45,659 nucleotides of DNA, taken from NCBI GenBank assembly GCA_022448605.1, contig JAKVCM010000015.1, positions 1 to 45,659 on the forward strand. Direction: 5' to 3'. Shown here piece after piece: positions 26,788 to 35,867 of this stretch. Position numbers and translations under genes: made by a program. The stretch is from Puniceicoccaceae bacterium. Its GTDB lineage: Bacteria; Verrucomicrobiota; Verrucomicrobiia; Opitutales; Coraliomargaritaceae. The notes below the pieces were generated by a model. That model was not told the origin of the DNA and searched no databases. It saw only the letters and a program-made list of their open reading frames with translations. Each line of letters starts with the position of its first letter. Position 1 is the first letter of the stretch.

Positions 26788-27153
26788 ATGAGCGACACTT
26801 CTCTTCAGGACCAGATCGACGATGCCACTCTAGACTTCACCCTTGGTGAGAGTGAGGCGGCTATCGCAAAACTTTCTCAACTCAAAGAAACTCATCCCGA
26901 GTCCTTTGGTGTATTACATGCTTTGACTGAAATCTATTTTTCTGAGGGTGATTTTGACGCCGCACTCCAAACAGGCGAGCGGGCACTCGAGCTTTGTCCT
27001 AGCGACATTCATATCAACATTAGTCTTTCCCGAATCTGGGTCGAGCGTGGTGACAAGGACAAGGCAGAATATTTTGGCGCACAGGCGCGGATGCTTGGTT
27101 GGAAAGATGAACTCAAGTCACCCCCACAAAATGACGGCATTCAGAGGCATTGA
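26788..27153 (+). CDS. TPR-repeat protein
   Basis: A 121-residue cytoplasmic protein with about three tetratricopeptide repeats: 'DDATLDFTLGESEAAIAKLSQL', 'GVLHALTEIYFSEGDFDAAL' and 'INISLSRIWVERGDKDKAEY'. There is no signal peptide or catalytic motif. It precedes accA by 35 bp on the same strand and could be cotranscribed with it. TPR proteins mediate protein contacts; the partner is not evident. Confidence 0.72.
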   Translation: MSDTSLQDQIDDATLDFTLGESEAAIAKLSQLKETHPESFGVLHALTEIYFSEGDFDAALQTGERALELCPSDIHINISLSRIWVERGDKDKAEYFGAQARMLGWKDELKSPPQNDGIQRH

Positions 27154-27188
27154 CAGCCCCGAATCTAGCCACCTAAATCCAAGATTAC

Positions 27189-28199
27189 ATGGATGATGTT
27201 ACCTACACACTGGAATTTGAAAAGCCCTTACGTGAGCTTGAGAAACAATTAATTACACTAAACCAAGTCTCGCAGGAGTCGAAGGTGGACGTGTCGAGTG
27301 AAATCGTGGCGATCGAGACCAAGATCGAAAAAATTAAGAAGGATATTTATTCCAATTTGACCGCATGGCAGCGAGTGCAGCTCTCCAGGCACCCAAAGCG
27401 CCCTTATTCTCTTGATTACATCAATCTGATTTTTACCGATTTTGAGGAGCTCCATGGTGACCGTCGCTTCCAAGAGGATGCTGCCATTGTAGGTGGTCCT
27501 GCTTTCCTCGACGGACAACCTATAATGGTGCTTGGCCAGCAGAAAGGTCGTAACACTCGTGATAATTTAAAGCGTAATTTTGGCTGTCCACACCCTGAAG
27601 GCTATCGCAAGGCGATGCGCCTGATGGAAATGGCAGAAAAGTTTGATATTCCTGTTGTCACTTTGATCGATACACCCGGTGCCTACCCAGGAATAGGAGC
27701 TGAAGAGCGTCATGTGGCTGAAGCCATCGCAGTGAATATCCGTGATATGAGTACTCTCAAAGTCCCCATCTTGTCTATCGTGATCGGTGAGGGCGGTAGT
27801 GGCGGCGCGCTAGGTATGGCAGTAGCCGACGAGATCATGATTTTGGAAAACAGCTACTATTCAGTAATTTCACCTGAGGGCTGCGCGGCAATCCTTTGGA
27901 AGGATCGTGCGGCGGCACCTCAGGCAGCCGATGCACTCAAGTTTAGCCCTGAGTATTTACAGAAGTTTGGTGTCGTCGATCGTGTGATCTCTGAACCAAT
28001 GGGAGGCGCACATCGCGATTTTGATTTAGCAGCTAAGGCGCTTAAAGGTGCTATCATTGACTCACTGGCAAAGCTTAAAAAGAAGAGTATTAAGAAGCTG
28101 TTGGAAGATCGATATACAAAATTTCGTCATCTTGGAGAGTTTGCCGAAACTGAAGCAAGTACTAAAGCCAAAGTACCTAGATCACACGATTTAGCTTAG
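27189..28199 (+). CDS. accA: Acetyl-CoA carboxylase carboxyltransferase subunit alpha
   Basis: A 336-residue AccA, which with AccD transfers the carboxyl group from biotin carrier protein to acetyl-CoA to give malonyl-CoA for fatty acid synthesis. The N-terminal helix 'LEFEKPLRELEKQLITL' is diagnostic. 'RPYSLDYINLIFTDFEELHG', 'VTLIDTPGAYPGIGAEER' and 'VIGEGGSGGALGMAVADE' are the conserved acyl-CoA-binding segments, and 'YSVISPEGCAAILWKD' follows. Length is close to the usual ~320 residues. AccD is not nearby. It ends 27 bp before the convergent ABC-F gene. Confidence 0.97.
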   Translation: MDDVTYTLEFEKPLRELEKQLITLNQVSQESKVDVSSEIVAIETKIEKIKKDIYSNLTAWQRVQLSRHPKRPYSLDYINLIFTDFEELHGDRRFQEDAAIVGGPAFLDGQPIMVLGQQKGRNTRDNLKRNFGCPHPEGYRKAMRLMEMAEKFDIPVVTLIDTPGAYPGIGAEERHVAEAIAVNIRDMSTLKVPILSIVIGEGGSGGALGMAVADEIMILENSYYSVISPEGCAAILWKDRAAAPQAADALKFSPEYLQKFGVVDRVISEPMGGAHRDFDLAAKALKGAIIDSLAKLKKKSIKKLLEDRYTKFRHLGEFAETEASTKAKVPRSHDLA

Positions 28200-28226
28200 T
28201 CTAAAGGATGAGATTTTGTGCGACAA

Positions 28227-29855
28227 TTATCCATCTTGCTTTTCTGCTGTCTCTTGCTCGAGCCGTTGGATGTATTCAGAAACGTTACAAGTGAGCATCC
28301 GGGTGCTACCAGGGGACACTTCGAGCACTTTATTCACAACGCCGTCAAGGAAGGCGCGGTCGTGACTTACTAGAATTACGGTACCTTCATAGAGATTAAT
28401 CGCCTCCTGGAGGACTTCCTTTGATTTTATGTCCAAGTGATTAGTTGGTTCGTCCAAAACCATACAGTTGGCTGGGTGCATGAGCATTTTAGCTAATGCG
28501 ACGCGGTTCTTCTCGCCTCCAGAGAGGACTGAAGTCTTCTTGAGGGCTTCGTCCCCAGAAAAGAGGAGAGCGCCGAGTGCGCCGCGAGGATTAGCATCAT
28601 CATTGCCAACGGCAACTTTTTCGACCTCTTCAAGAACGCTGTTGTTAGGGTCGAGTTCGTCTGCCTGAGACTGTGCGAAGTAGCCAAGCACTGTGTTAAT
28701 ACCTTGTTCGACTTTGCCGCTTTGGTAAGGTTCGATGCCTGCCATAATACGGGCTAAGGTGGACTTACCCGCGCCATTGACACCGACTACCGCTATACGG
28801 TCGCCCCTGTCGATACGTAGGTCAAGTCCATCAAAGATGACATTGTCCCCATAGGCTTTATGCAGATCACTAATTGTGATTACTTTAGCACTTGCAGGGG
28901 GAGATTTTGGGAAACGAAAAAACATCTTCTTCTCGTCGCGGGGAATGGAAATCAGTTCCATCTTTTCGAGGGCCTTGATCCGGCTTTGGACCATACTGGC
29001 CTTTTTAACATTAGATCGGAAACGATTGATCCAGTCTTTGACTTCTTTAATTTCCTTTTGCTGATTTGCATAGGCTTTACGTAGGGTTTCAAGGCGCTTA
29101 TCACTCTCGTCTACGTAGTAGCTGTAGTTACCTTTAAAAGTGGTTAAGTTGCCGAGCTTGAGCTCCAGTGTACGGTTAGTCACCTCATCAAGGAAGGCCC
29201 GATCGTGGGAGATCACGATGAGTGCGCCTTGGTAGTGTTTGAGGTATTGCTCGACCCAGTGCTGAGAGACGATGTCTAAGTGATTGGTCGGTTCGTCGAG
29301 TATGATCAGCGATGGATTCTGCAATAGAAGTTTGGCTAGTGCGATACGCATCTGCCAGCCGCCTGAGAACTCACCAGTGTCACGTTCAAAGTCGCTCTCG
29401 CTAAAGCCCATTCCATGTAAAATACGCTCGATCCGAGACTTCATTTTACCAGGCTCGTGGTCTTCGAGTTGCTGCTCCCATTCACCCATTAAATCTATCA
29501 GTTCGTAGTATTCATCCGTCGACGTATCCATATCGAGCATCTCCTCCTCCGCTTTCTCTAGATTTTTCTGTAGCTCGAGAATATCGCCAAATGCACTTTC
29601 TGCTTCCGCAAAAAGAGTTTTTCCTGAAACTGAGATACCATCCTGAGGCAGGTAACCAACACTTACATACCCAGCTTTATCGATAGAGCCACCATCGCTA
29701 TCGAGCTCGCCCATGAGCATGCGGAGCAGGGTAGTTTTACCCGAACCGTTCGAGCCTACGAGAGCGATGTGATCACGCGCGTTGATAACACAGTTGATCT
29801 TGTTGAAAAGAACCTTTTTGCCGAAGTTATGGGTGACTTGATTTATTGTGATCAT
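28227..29855 (-). CDS. ABC-F family ATPase
   Basis: A 542-residue soluble protein with two ATP-binding cassettes and no membrane segments, the ABC-F layout. The first cassette has Walker A 'GSNGSGKTT', signature 'FSGGWQMRIALAKLLL' and Walker B 'LIILDEPTNHLD'; the second has 'GVNGAGKST', 'LSGGEKNRVALAKML' and 'CMVLDEPTNHLD'. The charged inter-domain linker (about 240-310, with 'YANQQKEIKEVKDWINRFRS') is the P-site tRNA interaction motif region. Family members act on ribosomes: translation quality control, E-site gating, or antibiotic protection. The length is near the YbiT/Uup group, but subfamily is not assigned. Confidence 0.93.
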   Translation of the reverse strand: MITINQVTHNFGKKVLFNKINCVINARDHIALVGSNGSGKTTLLRMLMGELDSDGGSIDKAGYVSVGYLPQDGISVSGKTLFAEAESAFGDILELQKNLEKAEEEMLDMDTSTDEYYELIDLMGEWEQQLEDHEPGKMKSRIERILHGMGFSESDFERDTGEFSGGWQMRIALAKLLLQNPSLIILDEPTNHLDIVSQHWVEQYLKHYQGALIVISHDRAFLDEVTNRTLELKLGNLTTFKGNYSYYVDESDKRLETLRKAYANQQKEIKEVKDWINRFRSNVKKASMVQSRIKALEKMELISIPRDEKKMFFRFPKSPPASAKVITISDLHKAYGDNVIFDGLDLRIDRGDRIAVVGVNGAGKSTLARIMAGIEPYQSGKVEQGINTVLGYFAQSQADELDPNNSVLEEVEKVAVGNDDANPRGALGALLFSGDEALKKTSVLSGGEKNRVALAKMLMHPANCMVLDEPTNHLDIKSKEVLQEAINLYEGTVILVSHDRAFLDGVVNKVLEVSPGSTRMLTCNVSEYIQRLEQETAEKQDG

Positions 29856-29973
29856 TTTTGAAAGGTATGACGAATATCAATTTCGAGATAACTAATAGTC
29901 GATACGCAGCTATATCGAGCATAGCTCTAAGAAATAAGTATACCACGAAATAGGGTCTTAGCTGACTTGCAAA

Positions 29974-30002
29974 GAAAAAGCCCGAGCATCTTTGTTCGGG
30001 CC
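29974..30002 (-). terminator. Terminator after the EF-hand gene
   Basis: On the minus strand GCCCGAAC and GCTCGGGC form a stem with a 6-nt loop, followed by TTTTTCTTT. It lies about 36 bp beyond the EF-hand stop at 30038. Confidence 0.8.
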
Positions 30003-30037
30003 GATAAGAGGTTTCTTCAAGAACCTGTTACTAAATT

Positions 30038-30502
30038 CTACCTGTGCTTCTTGATGAGATTCTTCAATTCTTGCTTGGTAATTTCACCATCACCGTTGCT
30101 ATCGATCTTGTCGAAATGCTCAGTGAGTTTATCGAGCCCAGCTTCATTGGCTTCGTTGTTAGAAATAGTTCCATTGCCGTCGGCGTCAGCAGCTTTTATT
30201 CTTTTACGCATTCTTATACCACGCTCGATGCGCTTAGCTCGTGATGCTTGAAGCTCTACACCAGTAATCTCGCCATTACCATCTTTATCAATCTGGTCGA
30301 AATGTCCTTCTAGCGGGCCTTCGGCTTCATCTACAGATATACCGCCACTCGCATTGGCATCTAGACGCGCAAAAACCTGCTCAATGCTTGGTGACTGCCT
30401 GGCATTGTTTCCATCGTGCTGAGCGCCGTTAGGCTTTGCTTGAATTAGCAACGGGAGTATTGCGGCGGATAAGACGAGAAGGATTGGTGATTGAGCATTC
30501 AT
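30038..30502 (-). CDS. Secreted EF-hand calcium-binding protein
   Basis: A 154-residue protein with a signal peptide (residues 1-22, ending LIQAK) and four EF-hand loops: 'DANASGGISVDE' (48-59), 'DKDGNGEITGVE' (72-83), 'DADGNGTISNNE' (106-117) and 'DSNGDGEITKQE' (134-145). The last three have ideal calcium ligands at positions 1, 3, 5 and 12. The first has Asn3, Ser5 and otherwise acceptable ligands. Secreted EF-hand proteins of this kind are common in planctomycetes and verrucomicrobia; the target is unknown. It stands alone with its own terminator. Confidence 0.92.
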   Translation of the reverse strand: MNAQSPILLVLSAAILPLLIQAKPNGAQHDGNNARQSPSIEQVFARLDANASGGISVDEAEGPLEGHFDQIDKDGNGEITGVELQASRAKRIERGIRMRKRIKAADADGNGTISNNEANEAGLDKLTEHFDKIDSNGDGEITKQELKNLIKKHR

Positions 30503-30691
30503 GTTATTATATATTTATGGATTATATTTTACAGCGGGAACTACTGCTTGAAATTAAATCGCTGTAGAAAGCATAAAGTTTCACCTACATAAGGGTTATA
30601 ATCAAGATCCTAGCTACAGGATAGTATAGCTATATTAACTTTGGGTATCTGGTAATCACAATGGCGATCGCAAGCTATTATAAACTTATGA

Positions 30692-31153
30692 TCAGCGTGC
30701 GATGTCGTCTTGCCCGATCACGTTTAACTGGCTACGTTTTAAGGTATCCGCAGCGAGTTCGTTATCCTCTAGACTAATGGCCAGTGCGTAGCGTCCATTA
30801 GGACGAATAAGGAATGGGTAGATGTAGTGTATATTGATTTCTGCCTGCACGAGGGCACAAGTAATAATCTTAATCTGCTCTTCGCTATCCAGTTCGACTG
30901 CGGTGAGTTCACTTTGAACGTAGGAAAACTGGTGCTCAATCAAGAGTTTTTGCGCCTCTTCAGGGTAATCAACGATCAGCCGAATGATTGAGCTATCTGT
31001 CGTATCGAGAATCGAGAGAGCTACGATATGGACTTCGTGCACCGAGAACAGGCCAATAATCTCGTTTAGCCGCCCAACCTTATTGTCAGCATGAATCGAA
31101 AATTGAATTACAGGCTGAAAGCCTCCTGGACTACGCAATATATCTGCTGACAT
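30692..31153 (-). CDS. Two-ACT-domain protein
   Basis: A 153-residue regulatory protein with two ACT domains. The ATG at 31153 is chosen; a TTG at 31207 would add 18 residues with no family resemblance. The first domain has '[21 protein letters not shown]' and '[22 protein letters not shown]', and the second '[27 protein letters not shown]', the usual beta-alpha-beta-beta-alpha-beta pattern with a ligand-binding glycine between first strand and helix. Stand-alone ACT proteins often sense amino acids and have been assigned to several regulatory roles; the ligand is not evident here. Confidence 0.82.
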   Translation of the reverse strand: MSADILRSPGGFQPVIQFSIHADNKVGRLNEIIGLFSVHEVHIVALSILDTTDSSIIRLIVDYPEEAQKLLIEHQFSYVQSELTAVELDSEEQIKIITCALVQAEINIHYIYPFLIRPNGRYALAISLEDNELAADTLKRSQLNVIGQDDIAR

Positions 31154-31207
31154 CTTATTATAAACAGTAGATATTTCTGCGTAACTTGCACGCGTTTTTT
31201 TATGCAA

Positions 31208-31471
31208 TTGTGCCCTTGTCGGGCAGTCCCATTAACAAAGTAAGTTAGAGCCGATTAATTGGATTTAATATGTAATTGATTAGTTACTTAAGAAATAATT
31301 ATTAGCCAACTAATCTAACAACGTCACAATTATTACAGCATAAAGAGTCGATCTTCTGATACTAGTTCCAATCATATCTACGAATGGCTCTTTTTAGCTT
31401 TGAGCTTTTAAGAGTAACCAAATATAAATACAATAGAAAGCTAATCATTCCTTTGTGCTACAGGACTTCCT
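31208..31471. other. Divergent intergenic region with two imperfect inverted repeats
   Basis: No gene was recognised. GTTAGA-(GCC)-GATTAATTGG at 31244-31262 pairs with CCAACTAATCTAAC at 31306-31319 (one mismatch and a 5-nt bulge) around a 43-nt AT-rich loop. Further on, AAAGAGTC (31342-31349) pairs with GGCTCTTT (31386-31393, one T-G pair) and is followed by TTTT-rich sequence on the plus strand, like a weak terminator. The region separates the ACT gene from the prepilin peptidase gene. A small RNA or regulated leader is possible. Confidence 0.3.
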
Positions 31472-32407
31472 ATGTTTGAGACTTTTGAATTTATTAACGA
31501 AGATTTTCCTTGGTTTTTTGCTAGCTTAGCAACGATTTTTGGTGCGGTGACAGGCAGTTTTCTCAATGTGTGTATTTATCGTATCCCTGTGGGCCGATCG
31601 GTCATATTCCCAGGATCAAGTTGTGCATGCGGCCGACCGATCCCGTTTTATCATAACATACCGATTCTCACGTGGATTATTCTTCGTGGAAGAGCGAATT
31701 GTTGTGAAGAGATGTTTAGCATACGCTACCCAGCGATTGAGTTACTCACCGCAATACTTTTCTTTTGGGTATGGACGATCTACTCGCCCATCGTGGCAAT
31801 CATTGGGATGCTATTTGTGGCTTTCTTGATCTGTGCAACATTCATTGATCTGGATCATATGATTATACCTGATCGATTCTCGATTGGAGGCATGGTAATC
31901 GGCGTGATTCTATCCTTTATTTTTCCTTCACTTCATGGGCTAGATGGCATGCCCTTAGTTTCAAATATACATTCGGGTGTGACCGCCATTATCGGCGCGC
32001 TGATCGGTGCAGGCTTAGTTTATTGGATCGCAGCACTCGGAGAGATTATCTTTCGTAAACCTGCAATGGGAGAGGGCGACGTGAAGTTTGTTGGCTTTAT
32101 TGGTGCTTTTTGCGGCTGGCAAGGTGCTGTTTTCTCAATGTTTGGGGGTGCGTTAATGGGCACTATCGTGTTGTTGCCTATTTTACTCATAAGTCGATTG
32201 TATAGCAAAAATAAGTCGGCAAAGAAAAAGACTGAAGAAGAGAATTTACCTAAGATGGATAGTACTGAGGAGGAAGATGTTCCATCTGGTACGCATGTTC
32301 CTTTCGGCCCCATGCTTGCCGTTGCTGGCTTAGTCTATTTTCTAGGCTTCCACCTTTACGTGGACGCCTATTTCGCAGATTTCGTGTTTAATTTTTTGAC
32401 GCCATAA
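31472..32407 (+). CDS. pilD: Prepilin peptidase / N-methyltransferase (A24 family)
   Basis: A 311-residue inner-membrane aspartic protease that cleaves the leader of type IV pilins or type II secretion pseudopilins and methylates the new N-terminus. 'GSFLNVCIYRIPVG' is the conserved first motif. The catalytic aspartates are in 'FIDLDHMIIPD' (Asp128) and in the GxGD motif 'MGEGDVKF' (Asp203). The cytoplasmic zinc loop is present but unusual: C51-x-C53 and adjacent C77-C78, not the common two CxxC pairs. There are about seven to eight membrane helices. Near the end is a charged insertion (~250-275) before 'FGPMLAVAGLVYFLG'. It stands alone; no pilin gene is seen beside it. Confidence 0.92.
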   Translation: MFETFEFINEDFPWFFASLATIFGAVTGSFLNVCIYRIPVGRSVIFPGSSCACGRPIPFYHNIPILTWIILRGRANCCEEMFSIRYPAIELLTAILFFWVWTIYSPIVAIIGMLFVAFLICATFIDLDHMIIPDRFSIGGMVIGVILSFIFPSLHGLDGMPLVSNIHSGVTAIIGALIGAGLVYWIAALGEIIFRKPAMGEGDVKFVGFIGAFCGWQGAVFSMFGGALMGTIVLLPILLISRLYSKNKSAKKKTEEENLPKMDSTEEEDVPSGTHVPFGPMLAVAGLVYFLGFHLYVDAYFADFVFNFLTP

Positions 32408-32663
32408 TTACACGAAAGGACATAGTCTCTTATAGACTTATTTTTACGACACAGACTGCATTCTCGTAAGCGCTTTACAAAACAATTTGCTTTGTCTGAA
32501 AGAACTGGGAACCTAGGTAGTGTGGGTATAACAAAAAGCTGCATATCGAGTCCTTTGTCTTTGTATGTTCGACAAAAGGCACCCCGAGGATACAGAATAA
32601 TATTCAAAAAACTACTTGGCATCGTGCGATTGGGACCTACAGTCCACGACTTCTCTACTTTTT

Positions 32664-32748
<85 letters not shown>

Positions 32749-32755
32749 TTTTAAG

Positions 32756-32781
32756 GGTCGTCCGTAGGGGCGGCCTTTTTT
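32756..32781 (+). terminator. Terminator after tRNA-Tyr
   Basis: GGTCGTCC and GGGCGGCC-like arms pair with two G-U pairs around a short loop, followed by TTTTTT. It begins 8 nt after the tRNA. Confidence 0.6.
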
Positions 32782-32803
32782 GGTGCACAGCCTCAGACCC
32801 AAC

Positions 32804-33325
32804 TCACATTTTGCCCTTAACGAAGGCGATTAGCTGTTTGGCAATGGGGATGCGACGGTAGACTATATCGGTGGGATCCCAGTAGTCTTGATGGAAGATG
32901 ACCATTCCATCCGAGTTGAAGCGCATGTGGGTCATACCGATGGACTCTTCCCATGTGCCAGTAGGGGTCTTTTTAAAATCTAAGCGCATTGTCCAGTCTA
33001 AGTAGTAATCGCTGCCGCTTCTAGCTGTACGATTAAAGACGAATTCAGCACCCTCAAGTGGCTTTAGCCCGTCGAGCATGTATTCGCGGATGGCTTCAGC
33101 ACTTTCGAATTGCTTAAAGGCGTCCCGGAAGTAAGTCTTCTCTGCGTAAACTTTAGTCAAGTTTTCTGATAAATTTTCATAAGTGTAGTCGCTGTATAGT
33201 GAATTGACTCGTTCAAGCATAGCAGTCTCTGCTTGCGAACCAGGTTTGGGCGCCCTGAGAAGGTTTGACTCAGATTGAGAGAGGGCTTGCAAGTAGCGTG
33301 TATCGGGAATGGTCTGTGTGTGCAT
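32804..33325 (-). CDS. NTF2/SnoaL-like protein
   Basis: A 173-residue protein of the NTF2-like cone fold. The middle has 'YSDYTYENLSENLTKVYAEKTYFRDAFKQF', then 'AIREYMLDGLKPLEGAEF' and 'DYYLDWTMRLDF'. The C-terminal 'MRFNSDGMVIFHQDYWDPTDIVYRRIP' is the pattern of the 'nuclear transport factor 2 family' proteins that often accompany cyclopropane-synthase-like, FAD oxidoreductase and DUF1365 genes. It is divergent from exactly such a set here (33464-36665). The fold serves as binding pocket or small enzyme; no catalytic residues can be assigned. The link to lipid modification is inferred from context. Confidence 0.78.
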   Translation of the reverse strand: MHTQTIPDTRYLQALSQSESNLLRAPKPGSQAETAMLERVNSLYSDYTYENLSENLTKVYAEKTYFRDAFKQFESAEAIREYMLDGLKPLEGAEFVFNRTARSGSDYYLDWTMRLDFKKTPTGTWEESIGMTHMRFNSDGMVIFHQDYWDPTDIVYRRIPIAKQLIAFVKGKM

Positions 33326-33463
33326 AAAGGGTGAGGTTGAACTAATGGTAGGCTAAAAGCTTTGAAAATAATGGTCTAAGCACTAAGTTAGCGAATTGTG
33401 AACACTGAACCAACCGTGAGATGATTGAAAACCTTACACACGCGATTAAGGATCGCCTCTATT

Positions 33464-34507
33464 ATGGCGTTTAAATTATATTACCTAATGATGAGTATTG
33501 GAATTCAACTAGCAGAACGTGGCTTTGCCACGGATACAATAATACGGTATGGCATTCGCAAGCTCCTGCAAGATCGTCTAGATCAAATACAACTTGAATC
33601 GATGACGCAATCCGATTGGATTGCTGAATTTGAATCGAGCTCATTAGCGGTCGATACCCGTGCTGCCAATGAGCAGCACTACGAAATCCCTTCAGCCTAT
33701 TTCCAGACTGTCTTGGGTAAACATTTGAAGTATAGCAGTGGGCTTTGGCCAATAGGATCAGAGACTCTTGACGAGTCGGAGGCCGCCATGCTGGAGCGCA
33801 CTTGTCAGCGCGCTAAGCTGATTGACGGGCAAAGAATCTTAGAAATTGGTTGTGGCTGGGGTTCACTGTCCCTTTGGATGGCAACTAATTATCCAAGCAG
33901 TCAGATCGTCGCAGTCAGTAATTCAAACAGCCAGCGCAAATACATAGAGTCTCAAGCGGTGAAGCGTCAGCTGACGAACATTGAGATCGTGACTTGCGAC
34001 ATTAACGATTTTAAACCCGCTGGATGCTTCGATAGAGTCGTATCTGTTGAAATGTTTGAGCATGTTCGTAATCACCGCGCATTATTAGGTCTGATCGCAG
34101 ACTGGTTGAACCCGAGTGGTAAGCTATTCGTCCATATCTTTACTCACAAGGAACACAGCTATTTATTTGAAGCCAAGAGCGCGAAGGACTGGATGTCGCA
34201 ATATTTTTTCACAGGCGGCATCATGCCTTCAGCTGACTTGCTATCGACCGCTGCAGAGACATTGGTAGAAGAGGCTCGCTGGACGGTGAACGGTAAGCAC
34301 TACAGTCGCACCCTAGAGGCATGGTTGAAAAATCAGGATCAGAATGCAGATGTTGTGTTAGAAATCTTCCATAAGTGCTATGGCAAAAAAGATGCAAAAA
34401 TATGGGTGCAACGTTGGCGCATTTTTTACATGGCCTGCTCGGAGCTCTTCGCATACAATGATGGTGAAGAATGGCATGTAATGCATTATCTCTTCGCCAA
34501 GCCGTAA
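33464..34507 (+). CDS. Cyclopropane-fatty-acid-synthase-like SAM methyltransferase
   Basis: A 347-residue class I methyltransferase of the CFA-synthase family, which acts on unsaturated acyl chains of membrane phospholipids. The ATG at 33464 has AAGGA 11 nt upstream; ATGs at 33488 and 33491 are alternatives. 'HYEIPSAYFQTVLGKHLKYSSGLW' is the family's lipid-site opening, 'ILEIGCGWGSLS' (127-133 for the core) binds SAM, and 'VSVEMFEHVRNHRAL' and 'HIFTHKEHSYLFE' follow. It is slightly shorter than E. coli Cfa (382 residues). It is followed at 6 bp by an FAD protein gene and then DUF1365. In Rhodobacter, homologues make methylated and furan fatty acids; that chemistry cannot be told from the sequence. 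Confidence 0.88.
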   Translation: MAFKLYYLMMSIGIQLAERGFATDTIIRYGIRKLLQDRLDQIQLESMTQSDWIAEFESSSLAVDTRAANEQHYEIPSAYFQTVLGKHLKYSSGLWPIGSETLDESEAAMLERTCQRAKLIDGQRILEIGCGWGSLSLWMATNYPSSQIVAVSNSNSQRKYIESQAVKRQLTNIEIVTCDINDFKPAGCFDRVVSVEMFEHVRNHRALLGLIADWLNPSGKLFVHIFTHKEHSYLFEAKSAKDWMSQYFFTGGIMPSADLLSTAAETLVEEARWTVNGKHYSRTLEAWLKNQDQNADVVLEIFHKCYGKKDAKIWVQRWRIFYMACSELFAYNDGEEWHVMHYLFAKP

Positions 34508-34513
34508 TAAGCA

Positions 34514-35791
34514 ATGTCTGGATGTGATAAACCTCTGAAAATAGCTGTTGTCGGCTGTGGCGTCGCTGGACTGACAGCTGCCTGGTTGCTAGGGCGTAAA
34601 CACGATGTGCACCTATTTGAGAAAAACGACTACGCTGGCGGGCATACGCGCACACTAAAAGTCTCAAACGGTAAGGATATTGGGATATCTGTTGATACTG
34701 GGTTCATAGTAATGAATCATCGTAACTATCCTCAATTTACCAAGGTATTAGAGCAGCTTGGTGTAGCGGTCGAAGATAGCTCGATGACGTTCAGCTTTTA
34801 CGATCAGCAAACAGATTATAGCTACTCGGGCAATAGTCTAAAGACACTCTTTCCTTCAGCTAGCTATTACTTTAAGCCGAAGCACATTAGCTTTGTCTGG
34901 GATCTTATACGTTTCGCTCGAATCGGATATAGGGATCTGAATAGCGGCTATCTCGAAGGCAAAAGTCTAGGTAGTTACTGTAATAAGCGATGTTTTGGTC
35001 AGGCCTTCTTGAATAATTACCTTTATCCAATGGGTGCAGCCATATGGTCTTCACCAATCGTAGAGATGCATCGTTTTCCTGCGCAACCCTACATACACTT
35101 TTTGGAAAACCATGGTTTGCTGCGCTTAACAAATCGTCCTCAATGGAAGTATGTTAAGGGAGGAAGCCGCAGCTATGTAGAAGCAATGCTCAGCCAGTTT
35201 GAAAACGCGCCGAGTCTGAATGCCGCGCCTGCAGGCATATGCCGACACGACGGAGGTGTTACATTAGTCACGCACGAGGGCAAATCCCTGGAATTCGATC
35301 ATGTGGTAATCGGTGCCCATGCAGATGAGGCGCTCAAGTTACTTATCGACCCCAGCGAGAAAGAAGAAAAGCTGCTCTCCCCATGGCGCTACCAGCCGAA
35401 TGAAGTAGTTCTACATACGAGTCCAACGCCTCTACCGCCTGATCGCAAACTCTGGGCTTCGTGGAACTTTATAAGAGAACAAGGTCAATCGGACGCACGT
35501 CCAGTTTCAGTGAGTTATTATATGAACCGCTTGCAGAATCTCCAGACACAAAGTGATTACATCGTGACGCTCAACCCAGGCATTGAGATACCTGAGGCGA
35601 GTGTGATCAACCGAACGACACTCACGCATCCGCTTTACTCCTTTGAATCGATGGATACGCAAGACAAACTTCGCGTTAATAACGGAAGACAAAACACTTG
35701 GTTTTGCGGCAGCTATTTTGGCTATGGCTTTCACGAAGATGCCGTTCTCTCTGCTGTCGAAGTCGCCCGGGGGTTTGGAATCGAACTGTGA
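34514..35791 (+). CDS. FAD-dependent amine-oxidase-like oxidoreductase
   Basis: A 425-residue flavoprotein. The N-terminal dinucleotide-binding site is 'IAVVGCGVAGLTAAWLLG' with 'VHLFEKNDYAGGHTRT' following, the standard beta-alpha-beta fold and FAD ribose-binding acid. 'VDTGFIVMNHRNYPQF' and 'WKYVKGGSRSYVEAM' are typical of the amine-oxidase-like proteins found with DUF1365 genes, and 'TWFCGSYFGYGFHEDAVLSA' is the C-terminal FAD motif. It starts 6 bp after the methyltransferase stop. The natural substrate is thought to be an acyl chain of a membrane lipid; this is inference from gene context. Confidence 0.88.
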   Translation: MSGCDKPLKIAVVGCGVAGLTAAWLLGRKHDVHLFEKNDYAGGHTRTLKVSNGKDIGISVDTGFIVMNHRNYPQFTKVLEQLGVAVEDSSMTFSFYDQQTDYSYSGNSLKTLFPSASYYFKPKHISFVWDLIRFARIGYRDLNSGYLEGKSLGSYCNKRCFGQAFLNNYLYPMGAAIWSSPIVEMHRFPAQPYIHFLENHGLLRLTNRPQWKYVKGGSRSYVEAMLSQFENAPSLNAAPAGICRHDGGVTLVTHEGKSLEFDHVVIGAHADEALKLLIDPSEKEEKLLSPWRYQPNEVVLHTSPTPLPPDRKLWASWNFIREQGQSDARPVSVSYYMNRLQNLQTQSDYIVTLNPGIEIPEASVINRTTLTHPLYSFESMDTQDKLRVNNGRQNTWFCGSYFGYGFHEDAVLSAVEVARGFGIEL

Positions 35792-35867
35792 TATTGAAGA
35801 GGAATTAATCAGTCATGGTCTGTCACGTAATTTTGAAGCATCAAGCGATACAACACTTGTTCACAGC

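Noticed and set aside
31154..31207. TTG start extending the ACT-domain protein by 18 residues
   Set aside because: The extra residues do not resemble the family, and an ATG lies directly before the first domain.
32368..32622. 84-codon minus-strand frame overlapping the end of the prepilin peptidase gene
   Set aside because: The product has no recognised motif apart from a few scattered cysteines, it overlaps a certain gene by 40 bases, and no ribosome-binding site was evident. The rest of 32408-32663 shows nothing else.
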